DNA of 50,795 nucleotides from Merdimonas faecigallinarum (GTDB lineage Bacteria > Bacillota > Clostridia > Lachnospirales > Lachnospiraceae). The stretch spans positions 1 through 50,795 of the forward strand of contig DWXJ01000012.1 of assembly GCA_019119285.1 (NCBI GenBank), written 5' to 3'. The translations under genes were made by a program, and so were the position numbers. The notes below the pieces were generated by a model. It made no database searches. It was not told the DNA's origin and was given only the letters and a program-made list of their open reading frames with translations. This document shows, piece by piece, positions 1 through 6,878 of this stretch; positions within the stretch are counted from its first letter, which is position 1, and each line of letters begins with the position of its first letter.

Positions 1-27
1 AGAAGACTTCATCATCAGAGAAAAAGA

Positions 28-339
28 ATGAGACAGGTTTATTTAAAGAAAATGGCTTTCTGTTTTGCAACACTTGTATTTGTTTTGTGCTTCAGCATTC
101 TGGCGGGAAGTCGTATGGCAGACGCACACGATGATTCTCAGAATACCTTAAATAAATATTATAAGAGCATTGAAGTGGAGTCTGGCGATACCTTATGGGA
201 CATTGCCTCTGAATATACAGGAACAGATGACCAGGAGACTATCCGCAGTTATGTTGGAGAGATCATGAAAATCAATGGCATGGCTGCAGATTCCATTCAA
301 GCGGGCGAATACCTGACAGTTGTCTATTATGCAGATTAA
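28..339 (+). CDS. LysM-domain membrane protein, YneA-like
   Basis: A 103-residue protein with a short basic N terminus (residues 1-8), one hydrophobic segment (about 9-27) and a C-terminal LysM domain (about 47-98, beginning with the typical SGDTLWDIA). Size and architecture match B. subtilis YneA (about 105 residues), the SOS-induced inhibitor of cell division that binds peptidoglycan outside the membrane. The ATG at 28 has only a weak purine-rich upstream stretch. Its promoter and the usual neighbour lexA would lie left of the window, so SOS control cannot be tested here. A recombinase follows 470 bp downstream, recalling yneA-yneB, though that recombinase belongs to a different family. The LysM assignment is secure. 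The division-inhibitor role is inferred from architecture and place. Confidence 0.82.
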   Translation: MRQVYLKKMAFCFATLVFVLCFSILAGSRMADAHDDSQNTLNKYYKSIEVESGDTLWDIASEYTGTDDQETIRSYVGEIMKINGMAADSIQAGEYLTVVYYAD

Positions 340-472
340 TGAACGCAGATAGCATATCAATGTGGATGACATTTGATTTGATATTGGCTTGCTATTTGTT
401 GCCGCCTGCATCAGTATTTTGAAAAACAGATGTTTATTCCGCATTTGATATATATATTATACTCACCCACGT

Positions 473-501
473 AAGATCCGGAGCGAAGAGCTTCGGATCT
501 T
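473..501 (+). other. Perfectly folding stem-loop downstream of the LysM gene
   Basis: A 12-bp stem (473-484 with 490-501, one G-U pair) closes a 5-nt loop. It could be the 3' end of the LysM transcript, but neither strand has a T-run after it, so a standard intrinsic terminator is not supported. It may instead be the first hairpin of the structured element that follows. Confidence 0.5.
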
Positions 502-512
502 ATACTATAAAC

Positions 513-681
513 GGTGAAAGATGCGTGCACATGCACAACAGTGCATATGTACACATGCACACAGCTCGAATTCGCTGCATTCTGCAGCTTCTTTAAGAAT
601 TACAGTTCGCACTGTATCTTTTCACCTACATGCGCAGTTGTCGTGCTGGCGCACTCCAAATCCGCACTTCGTGCTAACTGC
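513..681. other. Densely structured non-coding element, candidate ncRNA or palindromic repeat
   Basis: The gene-free stretch 340-810 holds a chain of hairpins that no ORF explains. An outer stem (513-522 with 616-626, one bulge) encloses three hairpins: 525-552 (12 positions, one mismatch, loop AACA), 574-588 (6 bp, loop TTC) and 601-616 (6 bp, loop TCGC). The layout is a cloverleaf-like four-way junction, with 616 shared between the outer stem and the third hairpin. A second domain follows: 634-639 pairs with 676-681 and encloses hairpins 643-654 and 664-674. No tRNA features such as an anticodon arm, TTCGA loop or CCA are visible. The strand is unknown. A possible TATACT box at 458-463 would start a plus-strand RNA near 470. 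The rest of 340-810 shows only the LysM 3' flank, an AT-rich run (447-461) and the recombinase promoter. Confidence 0.5.
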
Positions 682-731
682 TTATGAACGGTATCAATCT
701 ATACGTCAAATCTCGATTTTTCCAAAAGATA

Positions 732-760
732 TGGACAGTTTTTCCTGCATGTGATATAAT
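732..760 (+). promoter_or_regulatory. Sigma-A promoter of the recombinase gene
   Basis: TGGACA (732-737) and TATAAT (755-760) are separated by exactly 17 bp, and a TG one base before the -10 box makes it an extended -10. The predicted start near 767 gives a leader of about 44 nt to the ATG at 811. Confidence 0.75.
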
Positions 761-810
761 ATACCAGATTTCAGGGGATTTTTCTATTTTTGTACAGGGG
801 GTTTTATGTT

Positions 811-1875
811 ATGGCTGAGACCAGAACTTATCATGAACAGGCCCGGATTGACCAGACGCTTCGGCTCAGGGAGGTTTTGAAGACGCTTCCTGACTTTGCT
901 AAAGATTTTTTCCGTGCCATTGAACCGCGTTCTTCTGCCAAGACGCGCATGAATTATGCCTATGATATCCGTGTGTTTTTTCATTTTTTAATGGAAAATA
1001 ATCCGGTTTATAAGAATTATACGATTGATCAGTTTACGGCGCAGGATCTGGAACGTCTGGAACCTGTGGATATTGAGGAATATATGGAATATCTGAAGGT
1101 TTACAAACGTGATTCGGATCAGGAGCTGATGACGAACGGTGAAAAGGGTTTGGCGCGTAAAATGTCTGCTTTAAGAAGTTTTTACAACTATTACTATAAA
1201 CATCAGATTATTACAAAGAATCCGGTGTTATTGGTGGATATGCCGAAACTTCACGAAAAGGCGATTATCAGACTGGATGCCGATGAAGTGGCTCTTTTGC
1301 TTGATTTTGTAGAATCTGCAGGATCTAAATTGACCGGACAGGCGCTTGTCTATTATAAGAAAACCAGGGACCGGGACCTTGCGATCCTGACGCTTCTTCT
1401 GGGGACCGGGATCCGTGTTTCGGAATGTGTGGGCCTGGATCTTAGAGATGTGGATTTTAAGAATAACGGGATTACGGTTACACGGAAAGGCGGCAATCAG
1501 ATGGTTGTATATTTTGGAGAGGAGGTCGCTTCAGCTCTGCAGAATTATATTAATGGAGACCGCAAAATGATCACTCCCCTCTCCGGCCATGAAAATGCGT
1601 TGTTTCTTTCTACACAGAAAAAGCGCATGGGCGTACAGGCAGTGGAGAATATGGTGAAAAAATACGCAAAACAGGTGACGCCTTATAAAAAGATCACTCC
1701 GCACAAGCTTCGCAGCACCTACGGAACTTCTTTATATAAGGAAACAGGTGATATTTACCTGGTTGCTGATGTTCTCGGACACAAAGATGTAAATACCACC
1801 AAGAAACATTACGCTGCGATTGACGAAGACCGGAGGCGGCAGGCCGCATCAGCGGTTAAACTCCGGGAAAGCTAA
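811..1875 (+). CDS. Tyrosine recombinase, XerC/XerD family
   Basis: A 354-residue site-specific recombinase. An N-terminal SAM-like DNA-binding domain (about 25-140) precedes the catalytic domain, which has every expected residue: Arg202 (GTGIRVSE), Lys226 (RKGGN), His298 and Arg301 (HKLRS), His324 (GHK) and the Tyr334 nucleophile (KHYA). I chose the ATG at 811 because a G-rich ribosome binding site (about 795-801) lies 10 nt upstream; a TTG at 790 is in frame but lacks one. Full length and intact residues argue for activity, in dimer resolution or a similar chromosomal role. No integrase cargo, excisionase or phage genes adjoin it. It overlaps no neighbour and runs 28 bp ahead of the ttcA-like gene, probably as one transcript. 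The family is sure; whether it is the true XerC or XerD is not. Confidence 0.88.
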   Translation: MAETRTYHEQARIDQTLRLREVLKTLPDFAKDFFRAIEPRSSAKTRMNYAYDIRVFFHFLMENNPVYKNYTIDQFTAQDLERLEPVDIEEYMEYLKVYKRDSDQELMTNGEKGLARKMSALRSFYNYYYKHQIITKNPVLLVDMPKLHEKAIIRLDADEVALLLDFVESAGSKLTGQALVYYKKTRDRDLAILTLLLGTGIRVSECVGLDLRDVDFKNNGITVTRKGGNQMVVYFGEEVASALQNYINGDRKMITPLSGHENALFLSTQKKRMGVQAVENMVKKYAKQVTPYKKITPHKLRSTYGTSLYKETGDIYLVADVLGHKDVNTTKKHYAAIDEDRRRQAASAVKLRES

Positions 1876-1903
1876 AGAGGTGACAGGAAAGGATTCACAT
1901 ATC

Positions 1904-2638
1904 ATGAAATTACAACAATTATTAAGTTATACGAGAAAAGCTGTGGATGAATACCAGATGATCGAGGAAGGCGATCATATTGCAGTCGGGATATCCGGGG
2001 GAAAGGACAGTCTGACACTTCTGTATGCCCTGCACGGGTTGAAGCGTTTTTATCCCAATCATTTTGAACTGAGCGCTGTGACAGTCGATCTTGGCTATGA
2101 AGCCTGTGATTTTTCCCCGGTCGTTGAACTTTGTAAAGAACTGGATGTGCCTTATCACATTGTAAAAACAGACATTGCACATATTTTGTTTGAGGACCGG
2201 AAGGAACCCAATCCCTGTTCTTTATGTGCGAAAATGCGAAAAGGTGCGCTGAATCAGGAAGTGAAAAAGATGGGGTGTAATAAGGTGGCGTATGCGCATC
2301 ACAAGGATGATATTGTAGAAACCATGCTGCTCTCCCTCTTCTTCGAGGGACGATTCTATTCCTTTTCGCCCCGTACTTATCTGGACCGTATGGATCTGAC
2401 GGTCATTCGCCCCATCATGTTTGTGGATGAAGCGGATGTGATCGGATTTCAGCATAAATATGATCTTCCGGTTGTGAAAAGCCGTTGTCCGATTGACGGT
2501 CTGACAAAACGTCAGTATGCGAAGGATCTGATCCGTATGCTGAATCAGGAAAATCCGGGAGTGAAGCAACGAATGTTTACCGCTATCTTAAATGGAAATA
2601 TTCAGGGATGGCCGGAACGTATCCCGCATACCAGGTAA
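1904..2638 (+). CDS. TtcA/TilS-family tRNA sulfurtransferase-like ATPase
   Basis: A 244-residue PP-loop ATPase with SGGKDS at 31-36, which binds ATP and adenylates the target base. A CxxC pair (Cys105, Cys108) plus Cys195 matches the three cysteines that hold the Fe-S cluster in TtcA, the enzyme that makes 2-thiocytidine at tRNA position 32. The ATG at 1904 follows an AGGAAAGG ribosome binding site. Longer in-frame starts would run far into the recombinase gene and have no site. Firmicute relatives of TtcA are poorly studied, so the exact tRNA substrate is inferred. The gene ends just before a strong terminator. Confidence 0.85.
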   Translation: MKLQQLLSYTRKAVDEYQMIEEGDHIAVGISGGKDSLTLLYALHGLKRFYPNHFELSAVTVDLGYEACDFSPVVELCKELDVPYHIVKTDIAHILFEDRKEPNPCSLCAKMRKGALNQEVKKMGCNKVAYAHHKDDIVETMLLSLFFEGRFYSFSPRTYLDRMDLTVIRPIMFVDEADVIGFQHKYDLPVVKSRCPIDGLTKRQYAKDLIRMLNQENPGVKQRMFTAILNGNIQGWPERIPHTR

Positions 2639-2642
2639 ATAT

Positions 2643-2681
2643 AAAAAACTGTCTGGCTTAGTCTGACCAGACAGTTTTTTT
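2643..2681. terminator. Two-way intrinsic terminator
   Basis: A perfect 14-bp stem (2643-2656 with 2667-2680) includes six A on one side and six T on the other, around a 10-nt loop. It therefore works in both directions, ending the ttcA-like gene on the plus strand and the cytidylate-kinase-like gene on the minus strand. Confidence 0.93.
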
Positions 2682-2706
2682 ATTCATCAAATAGCTATAT
2701 TGTTGT

Positions 2707-3351
2707 TTACAAGCGTTTAGGCTCATCTTTTTCTTTAATTTCTACAAGTTTAAGAATGGCTTCTGCCGTTCCGTCGATTCCGAGAACAGAGCTGTCAAGG
2801 CAGACATCGTAGCTGTCGGCTGCGGACCATTTCTTATTGCTGTAATAATTGTAATAACTGGAACGCTGCTTATCGATCTTCTGGATCTTCTCCTTTGCCT
2901 TTGCATCCGTCAGGTCGTAGAGACGGGCAATCCGGCGGATTCTCGCATCCAGATTGGCATGAACAAAGATACTCAGCACGTTATCATAATTTTCCAGCGC
3001 ATAATCTGCACACCGGCCTACAAGAATACAAGGTCCCTCTTCCGCAATTTTCTTGATCGCATCAAACTGCGCCAGGAACACCTTATGATTGATCGGCATA
3101 TCGGTGTAGCTTCCGGAAGAATACCCGAAAGAATAGGTATCCATCACCAGAGAATAAAGGAAGCTGTTTGTGGGCTTTTCGTCATGAGTCTCAAACAATT
3201 CCTGGCAGATACCGCTTTCTTTTGCTGCGCGGTTGAGCATTTCTTTATCATATAATTTAATCCCCAGCTCATCTGCTACTTTGTAACCGATTTCACGTCC
3301 GGCACTGCCGTATTCTCTTCCAATTGTAATGATTGTAGATGTTTTTGCCAT
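2707..3351 (-). CDS. Cytidylate kinase-like family protein
   Basis: A 214-residue P-loop protein of the cytidylate-kinase-like family (PF13189). The N-terminal nucleotide-binding loop reads GREYGSAGREIG (about 11-22), and a basic region with IRRIARLYDL lies near the middle, as in nucleotide monophosphate kinases. Members are common in Clostridia beside unrelated genes, and their substrate is not established. The true housekeeping Cmk would normally be a separate gene. The ATG at 3351 sits 10 nt after AAAGGAG; a GTG three codons earlier abuts the site too closely. It is the last gene of the minus-strand yggS-lspA run, 25 bp after the rluD-like gene, and stops before the shared terminator. Confidence 0.85.
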   Translation of the reverse strand: MAKTSTIITIGREYGSAGREIGYKVADELGIKLYDKEMLNRAAKESGICQELFETHDEKPTNSFLYSLVMDTYSFGYSSGSYTDMPINHKVFLAQFDAIKKIAEEGPCILVGRCADYALENYDNVLSIFVHANLDARIRRIARLYDLTDAKAKEKIQKIDKQRSSYYNYYSNKKWSAADSYDVCLDSSVLGIDGTAEAILKLVEIKEKDEPKRL

Positions 3352-3376
3352 ACTATTCACGCTCCTTTATCGTATA

Positions 3377-4294
3377 TTAGGTATTATACATCAATTTGTC
3401 TAATAATTCCACAAAATATTGTGGCAAAGGAGCTTCTATTTCCAGATACTCGCCGGTAGAAGGATGAATAAACCCGATAATCCGGGCGTGAAGGGTCTGC
3501 CCCTGCAATTGTGGGAATGGACATTTTTTCGGCCCATAAACCGCATCTCCAAGAAGCGGATGCCCGATACTTGCCATATGGACACGGATCTGATGAGTCC
3601 GCCCGGTCTCAAGCCTGCAACGGATATACGTATAATTTCCAAAACGCTGAAGTACCTGATAATGGGTAATCGCAGGCTTTCCGTTCTTTGTGTGGACACT
3701 CATCTTCTTTCTGTCGGTTGGATGCCGTCCGATCGGCGCATTGACTGTGCCGCTGTCTTCTTTGAGATTGCCATGAACGATTGCTTCGTAAATCCGGTGA
3801 ATCGAATGTTCTTTCAGCTGGGCGGACAGACACTGGTGAGCGGCGTCTGTTTTGCAGACGACTAAAGATCCTGTGGTGTCCATATCGATCCTGTGAACGA
3901 TCCCCGGACGCATGACGCCGTTAATGCCGGACAATTCAGATCCGCAATGATACATCAATGCATTGACCAGCGTTCCGGTATAATGCCCCGGAGCCGGATG
4001 GACAACCATCTGTTTTGGCTTATTGACGACTAGCAGATCCTGATCTTCATATAAAATATCCAATGGAATCTTCTCAGGCGGAATGTCCGGTTCTTTGATT
4101 TCCGGAAGTGACAAAGAAATATTATCACCTGCTAAAAGCCTGTAATTGGCTTTTACAGGCTTTCCGTTTACTAAAACATGTTCTTCTTTGATTAGTTTCT
4201 GAATATAGGATCTGGACTGGTCTTCCAGTTCTTCTGCCAGATATCGGTCAATCCGTTCCCCTTCCTGGCTTTCTATGGTGAAATATTCTTTCAA
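3377..4294 (-). CDS. RluA/RluD-family 23S rRNA pseudouridine synthase
   Basis: A 305-residue enzyme with an N-terminal S4 RNA-binding domain (about 14-65) and a pseudouridine synthase domain. The catalytic Asp is residue 137 in HRIDMDTTG, a variant of the usual HRLDxxTSG. I chose a TTG start at 4294: AAGGAGG lies 6-7 nt upstream, whereas the longer in-frame reading extends into lspA and has no site. This makes it overlap the 3' end of lspA by 47 bp, so the binding site sits inside lspA codons and translation is probably coupled. lspA-rluD is a classic Firmicute pair. Likely target: uridines of 23S rRNA. Confidence 0.9.
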   Translation of the reverse strand: MKEYFTIESQEGERIDRYLAEELEDQSRSYIQKLIKEEHVLVNGKPVKANYRLLAGDNISLSLPEIKEPDIPPEKIPLDILYEDQDLLVVNKPKQMVVHPAPGHYTGTLVNALMYHCGSELSGINGVMRPGIVHRIDMDTTGSLVVCKTDAAHQCLSAQLKEHSIHRIYEAIVHGNLKEDSGTVNAPIGRHPTDRKKMSVHTKNGKPAITHYQVLQRFGNYTYIRCRLETGRTHQIRVHMASIGHPLLGDAVYGPKKCPFPQLQGQTLHARIIGFIHPSTGEYLEIEAPLPQYFVELLDKLMYNT

Positions 4295-4781
4295 AATCTT
4301 CCTCCTTGTAATAAAAGAATAATAAAAGAACAAGGGCGAATGCCGCAACCGTGACATAAATATCTGCAATGTTAAAGATGGGGAAATCTATGAGTACAAA
4401 ATAAAAAAAGTCCACAACATACCCCAGACTTATCCGGTCGATACAATTCCCCCACGCGCCGGAGAAAATCAGGACAGCACAGATCTGCAGCGGAAGAAAA
4501 CGTGGCTCCAGGGGAATCTTCAGAAAAAGCCATACAACGATTGCCGTAATGAATACGGCGCTGATGATAAAGAAAAACTGCCAGCCCTGAAAAATTCCAA
4601 ATGCGGCCCCTCTGTTTTCCAGATACCGGAGTTCAAAAATACCGTCCATGAGAACAAAAGGACTCTGGTTTTTCAGATTTTCCACTACCATCAGTTTTGT
4701 GATCTGATCGAATAAAACAAGCCCGAATGCGGCGGCAAGCGCTTTCAGACAAACGACACATCTTTGTTTTGTAATCTGCAT
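4248..4781 (-). CDS. lspA: Signal peptidase II (prolipoprotein signal peptidase)
   Basis: A 177-residue, four-pass membrane aspartyl protease that removes the signal peptide from lipid-modified prolipoproteins. The conserved NxxDR (Asn112 to Arg117) is followed by the catalytic pair Asp124 (GYVVDFF) and Asp140 (FNIAD). ENRGAAFG near residue 55 is also typical. The ATG at 4781 follows CTGGAGGA. The gene lies between ylmH and the rluD-like gene. Substrates in this window include the DacF-type lipoprotein (stop at 9590) and the lipoprotein near 49172. Confidence 0.96.
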   Translation of the reverse strand: MQITKQRCVVCLKALAAAFGLVLFDQITKLMVVENLKNQSPFVLMDGIFELRYLENRGAAFGIFQGWQFFFIISAVFITAIVVWLFLKIPLEPRFLPLQICAVLIFSGAWGNCIDRISLGYVVDFFYFVLIDFPIFNIADIYVTVAAFALVLLLFFYYKEEDFERIFHHRKPGRGTD

Positions 4782-4814
4782 AAGTTCCTCCAGATTTATG
4801 ATATAAACTGTTTA

Positions 4815-5573
4815 TTATGAGCCATACTTCCTGACGGAGATCAGAAAGCGTCCTTTTTTTGTGCCGGAAATGATATCTTCATACATGATCCGCCCCATTT
4901 TCCGGACAGAAATATAATCTCCGCTGTTCAGACGGTATCCGTTGCTGGTGATCAGTCTTCCATTCACAAACACTCTTCCGCCCTCAATAAAGTCCGTGAT
5001 CTTGCTCCTGGATATGGGAAATGCAAGGGAAAGGACGGTATCCAGACGAATGGAAGGAACCGTTCCCCTGATGGTCTCGTATTTGGGCTCATAGTCTTCC
5101 TGAAAAGAAGGAAGAACCGTTGTTTTTACAACCGTATGCCGGACTCTGGAAAGTTGCTCTGTAATGTAGGAAGCCAGTTCTTTTTTTACAAAAAGAACCG
5201 CAGCATCTTCATAAGTGAGAATATCCCCCAGTTTTGACCGTTCTATTCCCAGATTCATAACAGCGCCAAGATAGTCCCGGTGCGTCAGCGCTTCGGCAAA
5301 TTTGGGCGCCGCAGGCCGGATCTCCAGAGCTGTGATCGGATATTGATATTCATAATAAAGAGCATCAGGTAGAAATGCAGCCATCTGACGCTCTGATAAT
5401 CCATAGCCTCCGAATGTCTCATAACGGGAAGAAAACATTGCCTTCGGAGTCGTATGTAAAATATTTAATTCGTTCAGATTCAAGAAATCTGAAAACATTA
5501 CAATACCGCGGTTGAATGCGGTCTTGGATAACTCCACGAATCGCTTCTGGAGAAGCAGTTCCTCTTTTGTCAT
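4815..5573 (-). CDS. ylmH: YlmH family RNA-binding S4-domain protein
   Basis: A 252-residue YlmH homologue. Its N-terminal two-thirds hold the family's RRM-like region (RYETFGGYGLSERQMAAFLP around 55-75). A C-terminal S4 domain (about 175-240, VFVNGRLITSNGYRLNSGD) binds structured RNA. YlmH belongs to the ylm cluster next to ftsZ/sepF in Firmicutes, and B. subtilis YlmH has been linked to rescue of stalled ribosomes. The gene starts right after the sepF stop codon with a weak ribosome binding site (AGG overlapping the end of sepF), which suggests coupled translation. Confidence 0.92.
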   Translation of the reverse strand: MTKEELLLQKRFVELSKTAFNRGIVMFSDFLNLNELNILHTTPKAMFSSRYETFGGYGLSERQMAAFLPDALYYEYQYPITALEIRPAAPKFAEALTHRDYLGAVMNLGIERSKLGDILTYEDAAVLFVKKELASYITEQLSRVRHTVVKTTVLPSFQEDYEPKYETIRGTVPSIRLDTVLSLAFPISRSKITDFIEGGRVFVNGRLITSNGYRLNSGDYISVRKMGRIMYEDIISGTKKGRFLISVRKYGS

Positions 5574-5576
5574 TTC

Positions 5577-6131
5577 CTAAAACCTGGTGCGCATGGAAGA
5601 AGCATCAAAGGAAGTATTCAGAAGATCCTGCAGATCTCCGGAAATATCAACATTCGTTGGTGTTACCAGGAAGATATAATTGGAAATCTTCTGAAGATTA
5701 CCGCTGATCGCATAAGTAGCGCCTGAAGTAAAATCAATGATGCGCTGGGCAACTTCCAGATCCAGACCTTCCAGGTTCAGGATTACAGTACGTCCGCTTA
5801 ACAGAGTCTCTGTAATCTCTCTGGCATCATCTACAGAAGTCGGTTTGATCACACAGACTTCCATGCTTACGTTATTTCTTCTTGCCGGCTGGCGCATCGG
5901 AGTTACTTTATTGCTGGAATGAGAAGAACTTCTGGAGGATCTTGGAGCCACTTCGTAGCTTTCCTCTTCATCCTCTTCTTCTTCATATTTTTTGGGGCGT
6001 CCGCCAAAGAGACTTTTTTTCGGTTTTTCCTCTTCGTAATCATCCTCATAATCATCATCGAAGAAATCGTCGTCGTAATCGTCTCCGTCGTTCAGTTTCA
6101 TGATATCAAGAAACTTGTCTAATACTCCCAT
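5577..6131 (-). CDS. sepF: Cell division protein SepF
   Basis: A 184-residue SepF. A short N-terminal amphipathic segment (MGVLDKFLDIMKL) is the usual membrane anchor. A very acidic linker rich in Asp and Glu (about 15-65) leads into the globular SepF domain (about 88-175), which polymerises and binds the FtsZ tail. The ATG at 6131 lies 8 nt after AGGAG; a GTG one codon upstream is also possible. The acidic linker is longer and more charged than in B. subtilis SepF, as is common in Clostridia. The yggS-sepF-ylmH order is the conserved ylmEFH arrangement. Confidence 0.95.
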   Translation of the reverse strand: MGVLDKFLDIMKLNDGDDYDDDFFDDDYEDDYEEEKPKKSLFGGRPKKYEEEEDEEESYEVAPRSSRSSSHSSNKVTPMRQPARRNNVSMEVCVIKPTSVDDAREITETLLSGRTVILNLEGLDLEVAQRIIDFTSGATYAISGNLQKISNYIFLVTPTNVDISGDLQDLLNTSFDASSMRTRF

Positions 6132-6142
6132 CACTAAATCTC

Positions 6143-6850
6143 CTATCTTACGTTTCCTTGTTGAGCATAATCACGTGCGCCAAAAATACCGGTTCCTACA
6201 CGAACCATTGTGGCGCCTTCTTCAATGGCCACCTGATAATCATTGGTCATACCCATTGACAAAATGCTCATAGTAATATTATCAATGTTTTTTGCCGCTA
6301 TGTCAACAGATAATTTACGTAAATGGGCGAAAATCGGGCGATTTTCTTCTGGATCAACAACAAATGGAGCGATTGTCATGAGACCTTTTACACGGATGTG
6401 TGGAAAATCAGCGATTTTATCCACAAATGCGTCTAATTCTTCCGGCATAAGGCCAAATTTGCTCTCTTCTTTTGCAACATTGACTTCGATCAGGATATTG
6501 GCGGTCGTCTGATGTTTTGCAGCTTCTTTTTCGATGGTCTCTGCAAGACGCAGGGAATCCACAGAATGAATAAGAGCCGCTTTATCGATGATGTATTTCA
6601 CCTTGTTTCTCTGAAGATGACCGATCAGATGCCATTCAATATCATGAGGCAGAACCTCGTATTTATCAGTCAGTTCCTGCACCTTGTTTTCACCAAAGGT
6701 TCGGATCCCAAGATCATAAGCCTCCCGGAGCATGCTGACGGGCTTCGTTTTGCTGACCGCAATGAGAGTCACCTCGCTTCTGTCGCGGCCGGAACGCCTG
6801 CAGGCTTCCAGGATATTATTTTCTACGAGTTCCAGATTTTCACGCAGCAT
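6143..6850 (-). CDS. YggS family pyridoxal-phosphate homeostasis protein
   Basis: A 235-residue, single-domain PLP-binding protein with an alanine-racemase-like barrel (YlmE/YggS/PLPBP family). PLP is carried on Lys34 in AVSKTKP. GLMTIAP and the C-terminal VRVGTGIFG that holds the phosphate are present. These proteins buffer free PLP and lack a known catalytic reaction. I chose the ATG at 6850 because AAAGGAGAG lies 7-8 nt upstream; an in-frame reading about 17 codons longer has no site and runs towards the previous gene. It sits directly upstream of sepF, as ylmE does. Confidence 0.94.
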   Translation of the reverse strand: MLRENLELVENNILEACRRSGRDRSEVTLIAVSKTKPVSMLREAYDLGIRTFGENKVQELTDKYEVLPHDIEWHLIGHLQRNKVKYIIDKAALIHSVDSLRLAETIEKEAAKHQTTANILIEVNVAKEESKFGLMPEELDAFVDKIADFPHIRVKGLMTIAPFVVDPEENRPIFAHLRKLSVDIAAKNIDNITMSILSMGMTNDYQVAIEEGATMVRVGTGIFGARDYAQQGNVR

Positions 6851-6878
6851 AGCAACATCTCTCCTTTTTATACTGGTA

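Noticed and set aside
443..463. AT-rich run resembling the core of a Xer dif site, close to the Xer recombinase gene
   Set aside because: Only the central ATATATATTAT agrees with the B. subtilis dif site; both recombinase-binding arms differ at most positions.
601..626. The cloverleaf-like fold considered as a tRNA gene or tRNA-like remnant
   Set aside because: No anticodon stem of the right length, no T-loop consensus, no acceptor CCA; arm lengths do not fit.
521..754. An open frame of 77 codons on the plus strand in the hairpin element
   Set aside because: It is rich in Cys, His and Ser with no ribosome binding site, and coincides with the palindromes; it looks like a chance frame.
811..1875. 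The tyrosine recombinase considered as the integrase of a mobile element
   Set aside because: No excisionase, replication, conjugation or phage genes nearby, and no attachment-site repeats seen; a core Xer-like role is simpler.
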